Source: Desulfobacteraceae bacterium (lineage in GTDB: Bacteria > Desulfobacterota > Desulfobacteria > Desulfobacterales > Desulfobacteraceae). From it: a DNA stretch of 59,029 nt. A program made the translations under genes and the position numbers. Positions 54,616 to 59,029 of this stretch are shown here, one piece after another (position 1 is the first letter of the stretch; every line of letters starts with the position of its first letter). Where the stretch lies: contig JAAEMK010000916.1 in the NCBI GenBank assembly GCA_024225635.1, forward strand, positions 1 to 59,029, read 5' to 3'. The notes beneath the pieces are model-generated. The model was not told the DNA's origin. It saw only the letters and a list, made by a program, of their open reading frames with translations, and did no database searches.

Positions 54616-54625
54616 ATGGAACTGA

Positions 54626-55117
54626 CTACTCATGTGGTTTCGCAATCGCCTGCCCCCTGGACGTGAAAGAAATACCCTGGGTTGATTGGGTACCAATCAT
54701 TATCGATTCAATGATGGGCGGGTTGACCTCTTTTTCTGATTGCCACTCAACGATAAAATTGGCACCAGAGCCCCCTGTGGTCTCTTTCTGCGGCACTATA
54801 TAGCGTATGGACTCCAGTGGGTTAAGAAAAACGGGCTTGTTCAGGTACTTTTTCAGAAGCTTTCCCTGGGTTTCGTAGTAATCCACCACGGTAACCTTAA
54901 ACCGGCGTTCAGGGTCAATATTCCTGATACTGAGTGTCACCGTCAGCAACAATGGGGTTTCCTTATTGCCGTGGTATATATGGGAATAGGCGGGCACATA
55001 AACAGTTTGCCCCCTTGATAACCTTCCCGCATCGCTTGCGGGCAGGGGGGTGGGAGCCAGAAAAGCAATGACTAAAACGGCCATTGCAAATATTCCGGAA
55101 TAATTCCTGTTTTTCAT
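54626..55117 (-). CDS. DUF3124 family secreted protein
   Basis: 163 residues. Signal peptide (cleaved near LPASDA), then the DUF3124 pattern GQTVYVPAYSHIYHG...LSIRNIDPERRFKVTVVDYYETQGKLLKKYL...LNPLESIRYIVPQKE. Family members are small periplasmic beta-sandwich proteins of unknown function. Start at an ATG with aaggat upstream. It is separated from pspA by the decarboxylase remnant. Confidence 0.8.
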   Translation of the reverse strand: MKNRNYSGIFAMAVLVIAFLAPTPLPASDAGRLSRGQTVYVPAYSHIYHGNKETPLLLTVTLSIRNIDPERRFKVTVVDYYETQGKLLKKYLNKPVFLNPLESIRYIVPQKETTGGSGANFIVEWQSEKEVNPPIIESIMIGTQSTQGISFTSRGQAIAKPHE

Positions 55118-55164
55118 ATTTTCATCCTTTCAAAACCTTATCCTTCTTTTTATTGGCGTTCTCT

Positions 55165-55557
55165 TCATACATTTAAGTCCCACTGGTTCGTCATCTCTAT
55201 TTCTGTTTCAAACGGCTGGACGAGCATGGTTCCGTCGTAAGCGCTCATAAAGATGTAATTCCCCCCGGCATTATCACGATACGTCATCCTGCGCACAAGG
55301 TTTCTTGCCTTTTCCAGGATTTCTTTCTTTCCGGCTTCTCCGGCCCGGTATCCGGCAAGCAGCGGTTCAATTGAATTCACCGCAATCTGTACCATCTGCT
55401 TTAAATGGGCTGATCTTTGTTCCTCGATCTTCCTCATATAATGATTCACCAGACTAACGGACAACATTATAAAAATTATCCCCAATAACAATCCTGTAAG
55501 AATTATTTTGATTGTTATCAATCGAGTAGATGTATGGGCATTTTCCGGGTTGGGCAT
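55165..55557 (-). CDS. Truncated Cache-domain sensor
   Basis: About 130 residues: one membrane helix (about 15-40), then the helix and first strands of a Cache domain (RNLVRRMTYRDNAGGNYIFM, DGTMLVQPFE), stopping at TNQWDLNV. In full-length chemoreceptors and kinases this point is within the ligand-binding domain, so the second membrane helix and all signalling domains are missing. Start chosen at the ATG after ggag; an upstream ATG at 55572 has no ribosome site. It is probably a decayed sensor; it could still make a small membrane protein. Confidence 0.6.
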   Translation of the reverse strand: MPNPENAHTSTRLITIKIILTGLLLGIIFIMLSVSLVNHYMRKIEEQRSAHLKQMVQIAVNSIEPLLAGYRAGEAGKKEILEKARNLVRRMTYRDNAGGNYIFMSAYDGTMLVQPFETEIEMTNQWDLNV

Positions 55558-55592
55558 TTTATCAAGCTCCATCCCATTTGGGGACGATCAAT

Positions 55593-57035
55593 TTATAATT
55601 TATGGAACCGCACGACTTTTTGTGTCATTGATCCATCGGGCATGACATCGCAGATAATATAATGGTGTACATTTCCAAGGGGGCCGAAACGATCGTGCAA
55701 GCTTGCGCCGCCACCGCCGGATACGGTATACAAGGTGCCGTCGAGGGTCATGGTTGAATAAGCATGGATGTGGCCGAAAAAAACATGGCCAACGGAGTAC
55801 TTTTTCATAAGCTCGACAAAATATTGTGAATACTCCCTGTCCAAGGAATGGTATTCCCACTTTTTAATGGCCGCAACCGGTTTATGCGCCGCAACAATAA
55901 TATGAAAACCTTCGGGAGTGTCTTTCAACACGGTATCAAGCCATGCCAGTGTCTCCTCACCGGACTTTTCGGTCCCGGTGGTATCAACAAAAACATATCT
56001 GGTTATGCCAAAATCAAAATAGTAGTTTAATGCGTTCTCCCCAAAGAGATATAGGAACTCCAATGCACGACCGTCACTCCCGTCATCATGATTTCCAATG
56101 GCGACAAAATAAGGAATGCCGGTTTCCATTAATGGCGGAATATAGTATTCAAGGTACTCTTCGGAAAAACCATGGGGAACGATGTCACCCGTATTAATCA
56201 CAAATTCAGGTCTTGGATCGAGTTGATCGATGTGTCTCACCATACTGAACCAAAGGTCGGGATTGGAACGGCTGTCTCCCATGACGACAAAGCGGTAGCC
56301 TCCGTCAGCACGCCTGCTTCTTTTACCAAGCTTTTCAATCTGATTTTCAAAGTTGAACCTCTCCCGGTATGGCCCAAGCTGTTCCCTCAGCTCCGCCATG
56401 ATCTCTTCCCGGGTTTTCTTCTTATCCGGCGGGTCTATTTCCCTGAGCGCCCCGTTTTTTTTGAGCCCGGCAGCCTGGATCTGCCCGTCAGGCCTGGCAT
56501 AAAATATAATTTGTCCCACCGCAACGGCATAACGCTTTCCCGCCACGGTCGAAGCCGCCCATGCAGGACCCGGAACGGTATCCGGGATGACTTTTGACAG
56601 TGTCTTCAGGGTTGCGGGCGGGACGTTTGTAAGTTCAATCCGCTTCTTGCCGCCTTTTAAAACGAGCTCGTCAGCCTCTTCTTCCACATAGGTGGCATTG
56701 TTCTCGTACTCCAATCGTACCAACCCGGCATCGGAGGTTATTATAAAGTCGTATTCTTCAGGCGCAGCTTCTGCCCGGATAAAGTATAGATCCTTGCCCG
56801 CTTGTTTCCACTTCGTTATTTCGGTGTAAGCGGGGGCAATGTCTCTTACCAGCTGGAATACCGCGTCAGGTGGCGGCGTTGATTCTGATGGAGAAAAAAT
56901 TTCATGGAACTCATTTCCAGCAGGCCCGACGGCAATACGCCAGTTGCCTGCCTTCCACGGAATGTCTCGCTCATTGATCCCGCAGGATAGTATAAATAAC
57001 GATAGAACAGTTACAACCCAACCCTTCTTTGACAT
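55593..57035 (-). CDS. Metallophosphoesterase lipoprotein
   Basis: 480 residues. Lipobox LFILSC at residue 18. The N-terminal 200 residues are a beta-rich domain of unknown type (about 25-215); the phosphoesterase domain (about 245-470) has all metal motifs: VMGDSRSN, INTGDIVPHG, AIGNHDDGSDG, VAAHKP and FFGHIHAYS. Exported, so distinct in role from the cytoplasmic phosphoesterase at 49701. ATG after cggaggtg. It may cleave extracellular phosphoesters; neighbours give no further clue. Confidence 0.85.
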   Translation of the reverse strand: MSKKGWVVTVLSLFILSCGINERDIPWKAGNWRIAVGPAGNEFHEIFSPSESTPPPDAVFQLVRDIAPAYTEITKWKQAGKDLYFIRAEAAPEEYDFIITSDAGLVRLEYENNATYVEEEADELVLKGGKKRIELTNVPPATLKTLSKVIPDTVPGPAWAASTVAGKRYAVAVGQIIFYARPDGQIQAAGLKKNGALREIDPPDKKKTREEIMAELREQLGPYRERFNFENQIEKLGKRSRRADGGYRFVVMGDSRSNPDLWFSMVRHIDQLDPRPEFVINTGDIVPHGFSEEYLEYYIPPLMETGIPYFVAIGNHDDGSDGRALEFLYLFGENALNYYFDFGITRYVFVDTTGTEKSGEETLAWLDTVLKDTPEGFHIIVAAHKPVAAIKKWEYHSLDREYSQYFVELMKKYSVGHVFFGHIHAYSTMTLDGTLYTVSGGGGASLHDRFGPLGNVHHYIICDVMPDGSMTQKVVRFHKL

Positions 57036-57067
57036 GATTCACCTCCGAAACACACTCGGTTAATCAC

Positions 57068-57865
57068 TCAATTGAATTTCCTGCCTTTATCTTCAGCTGG
57101 AAAGGTTCCAATGTATTTTATGACTATTTTTTTAAAGATAGGTTTCTGTTTAACAGCGTCCAGGGCCGTTTGCCATTTTTCAATTTCCGCGTCAGGGGTG
57201 TCTTTTGAAAAAGCCATGTACATCTTTGAATCAAAAAGTATAACACCCGTATTTTCAATATTCTGATAATCTACTCCGGCCTTGACGCACATACTTTTCA
57301 GGCTCAATTCGCCTTGGGCGATCAAATCCACCCGCCCTTGATTGAGTTTGCGAAGATCCAGGATTCCATCCCGGGTCAGCTCGAAATTATTAAATCCTTC
57401 GGCTTTCAGGAGGGTATGGGTAAAATAATTTTCCCGAACCGAAATACGTTTTACAAGGCGGGCATCATCCAGGGACTTGATATGAATGGCCGAACCACGT
57501 CTTTTATAAAAATAGGTGGTGTTGGCAATCAATGGTCCTACCCATTTAAACAGGGGTTCCCGGGCTTGGTTTCTGCCCATGGAGAATAAAATCCGGTTGG
57601 AATTATGCTGGATGTCGTGGTAGGCCCGCTTCCAGGGATAAATGGCAATGTTATCCGGATGATCTACCATTTTCAGCACTTCCCGAACGATCTCGACACA
57701 TACCCCCTTTATCCGGTTATTTTCAAGATATCCGAATGGTCTTAACTCCTCGGTCATGATTTTGTATTCGGCAGCAGACAAAGGACAGACGAATTGCCAG
57801 GTCAGGAAAATGATGACAATACATCTAACAAATAAACCATAACCGGTATTTCTGTCTGGTTTCAT
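57068..57865 (-). CDS. Periplasmic solute-binding protein family 3
   Basis: 265 residues. Signal peptide ending LSAA, then the SBP_bac_3 pattern (YKIMTEELRPFGYLENNRIKG at the start, GVCVEIVREVLKM, ISVRENYFTHTLLKAEGF, LIAQGELSLKSM). Several such stand-alone proteins in deltaproteobacteria act as sensors' ligand-binding parts or lone receptors; no permease genes are near. Ribosome site aaggaa. It precedes the phosphoesterase lipoprotein by 32 bases and may be co-transcribed. Confidence 0.82.
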   Translation of the reverse strand: MKPDRNTGYGLFVRCIVIIFLTWQFVCPLSAAEYKIMTEELRPFGYLENNRIKGVCVEIVREVLKMVDHPDNIAIYPWKRAYHDIQHNSNRILFSMGRNQAREPLFKWVGPLIANTTYFYKRRGSAIHIKSLDDARLVKRISVRENYFTHTLLKAEGFNNFELTRDGILDLRKLNQGRVDLIAQGELSLKSMCVKAGVDYQNIENTGVILFDSKMYMAFSKDTPDAEIEKWQTALDAVKQKPIFKKIVIKYIGTFPAEDKGRKFN

Positions 57866-57946
57866 CCCGTTCCTTTTATCGTTTCAATGAATATCTGTCC
57901 CAGGCCAAACGCCAAACCCCAAATCTCTGAGAATAATCCCCTGGAT

Positions 57947-58588
57947 TCATATCAAACTTTTGCTGGTATCAACAGTTGCCGGTCCAGTTACAACGCTGCT
58001 GTGTAGTTGGAATCCGCGCAGAGAAGTGAATAGATCTCGCTCTTGGTAAGCTTGGTGAATACGAGCGCTTATATCCAATGCATCCAAGGTTGGTAAGTCT
58101 CCCTCTGCACCGCTTTGCACAACATTAACTTTTATGTCATAGAGTTCATCAATCGTCGTTGACAGTAGACCAAAGCTGCTACCCCCAGGGCCAAAAAATG
58201 GAGTTGTAGTTTGTGCTCGGGCGCCCACCAAAGGGAACCTCCCGGCCCGCTCGTTCAAAGGTGTTGTGGCTACTACATGTTCATGTTCTGCTCGGTTGAG
58301 CAACGTACCTGCAGATCGAACTTCGACTGCTGCGGATAGAAGGTAATCGGGGGCGCTGGCAGGTGGCTCATAAACGAATATATAAAGTACTTTTTCATCT
58401 TCCAAATTTGCGGTAAACTCTCCGTTGCCAACGATGGATTGAAAAAAATTTATTGTAATAATTTTATTCCATAGCGTAAATTCTTCTGAACCGATCTCTT
58501 CCACTGAATCAATTACCGTACATGATGATACTATTAACAACAAAACAGCCACTTTGATTATTGATAAATGTCTGTTGATAATATGCAA
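57947..58588 (-). CDS. Lipoprotein of unknown function
   Basis: 213 residues with a lipobox VSSC near residue 22. The start is a TTG preceded at the right spacing by aaggagg. The mature protein is beta-rich with one hydrophobic strand-like segment (VLYIFVYEPP) and a Gly-rich turn (FFGPGGSSFG). Family not recognised. Base composition is close to 45 percent GC, a little lower than its neighbours. Confidence 0.6.
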   Translation of the reverse strand: MHIINRHLSIIKVAVLLLIVSSCTVIDSVEEIGSEEFTLWNKIITINFFQSIVGNGEFTANLEDEKVLYIFVYEPPASAPDYLLSAAVEVRSAGTLLNRAEHEHVVATTPLNERAGRFPLVGARAQTTTPFFGPGGSSFGLLSTTIDELYDIKVNVVQSGAEGDLPTLDALDISARIHQAYQERDLFTSLRGFQLHSSVVTGPATVDTSKSLI

Positions 58589-58806
58589 CGGAAATCCTCC
58601 TTAAGTTTATTTTCATCACAATGGGATATTTTTTTTAATTACGATAAATATGGTGTCCCGGAATTTTAAAATAAACTGTGGGGCTACACCTTGTGCCCGT
58701 AGAGCTTGGGGTGCAGCTTCATCTTTGATCCCTTGCGATGGATCTTCAGATGTCATATCATTTCGATCCCCACGTAAGATCACCTGCTAATTCGGTGCGT
58801 TTTTGG
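58589..58806. other. Intergenic stretch with a doubtful 46-codon reading frame
   Basis: A minus-strand frame 58616-58756 would encode a 46-residue peptide beginning MTSEDPSQGIKDEAAPQ. No good ribosome site precedes it and the peptide resembles nothing I know. It might be a decayed gene end; otherwise nothing is seen here. Confidence 0.25.
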
Positions 58807-59029
58807 TTAAAAGTCAGGCATGTTTTCCCCAATTTTGCCAATGATTTGTAGTTTAGTAATGTATCTCAGAGGTGAAACGTCTCTGACTTCTGTACCACTC
58901 AGATCAAGGTGTTGAAGGCCGGTCAGATTTTTCAGAGGTGAAACGTCTCTGACTTCTGTACCACTCAGATCAAGGTGTTGAAGGCCGGTCAGATTTTTCA
59001 GAGGTGAAACGTCTCTGACTTCTGTATCA
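58807..59029 (-). CDS. Leucine-rich repeat protein, C-terminal end (partial)
   Basis: Minus-strand gene that enters from the window's right edge and stops at 58807. The visible 73 residues are LRRs of 22 residues (LKNLTGLQHLDLSGTEVRD...), as in internalin-like or DUF-type surface and cytoplasmic LRR proteins, followed by a short tail ending ENMPDF. Two 66-bp units are identical and a third begins at the edge. Full length, signal peptide and function cannot be seen. Confidence 0.8.
   Translation of the reverse strand, partial: DTEVRDVSPLKNLTGLQHLDLSGTEVRDVSPLKNLTGLQHLDLSGTEVRDVSPLRYITKLQIIGKIGENMPDF

Noticed and set aside
54451-54696. An 81-codon frame that includes the decarboxylase-like remnant as an intact small gene.
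   Set aside because: Its first 24 codons overlap the DUF3124 gene in another frame, there is no ribosome site, and the family domain is incomplete at both ends.
58866-59029. Regular 66-bp repeats could suggest a CRISPR array.
   Set aside because: There are no unique spacers; the repeats are contiguous and translate as leucine-rich repeats.

Overview
The window looks like chromosome of a mesophilic sulfate-reducing deltaproteobacterium (Desulfobacterales; a Desulfobacterium/Desulforapulum-like organism is my best guess). The evidence is a heterodisulfide-reductase-type electron-transfer operon with MvhD and FdhB-like subunits, a sigma-54 activator, GC near 50 percent, and many Gram-negative envelope proteins. 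This assignment is inference; no 16S rRNA is present.

Layout. 1-310: the end of an rRNA operon (5S) followed by palindromic 'ggggacag' repeats. 315-3700: lon protease, a PilZ protein and a small hypothetical protein, all on the minus strand with clear sigma-70 promoters. 3770-7753: a TPP-riboswitch-controlled thiamine ABC transporter (thiBPQ). 7736-10630: a TolC-type outer membrane protein, a small secreted protein and an MshEN-domain protein.

10731-26774: an 11-gene, 16-kb minus-strand run with very small gaps or overlaps. In order of transcription it encodes a secreted C39 peptidase, a SPOR-plus-barrel protein, a FadL-type porin, a PD40 propeller, a barrel protein, an LVIVD propeller, a PQQ propeller with an Ig-like domain, a multidomain lipoprotein, an anchored beta-repeat protein, a large membrane protein and a CPBP membrane protease. 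Just upstream lies a strongly expressed-looking secreted protein (26929-27693) with its own terminator, a c-di-GMP-I riboswitch and two tandem copies of a 280-bp promoter/leader unit. Two related secreted proteins are encoded on the other side (28771-31181), and a fourth relative lies at 9254. All four carry, after the Sec signal peptide, a motif spaced like a double-glycine leader, the kind of sequence C39 peptidases cleave. I regard this c-di-GMP-regulated secreted-protein/C39 locus, related to the 'Fil' loci of gammaproteobacteria, as the most interesting system here.

32455-47613: a PAS-PAS-AAA+-Fis sigma-54 activator, palindromic upstream sites, a -24/-12 promoter, a lone receiver protein, then an electron-bifurcation operon: an HdrA with an embedded GltD-type module, MvhD, an FdhB/FrhB-like subunit, a tandem HdrA-HdrA protein, HdrC, HdrB and the proton-translocating transhydrogenase PntAB. 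The first hdrA gene carries an in-frame block of palindromic repeats, and its stop codon lies inside a second repeat family.

47734-54389 (minus strand): PspA, YqiJ, YqiK (flotillin-like), a calcineurin-type phosphoesterase and a CHAT-domain (caspase-like) protease, which looks like a membrane-stress or conflict operon. 54451-59029 is a patchy accessory end: an acetoacetate-decarboxylase-like remnant, DUF3124, a truncated Cache sensor, a phosphoesterase lipoprotein, a solute-binding protein, a lipoprotein, and the C-terminus of a leucine-rich-repeat protein whose identical 66-bp repeats run off the window edge.
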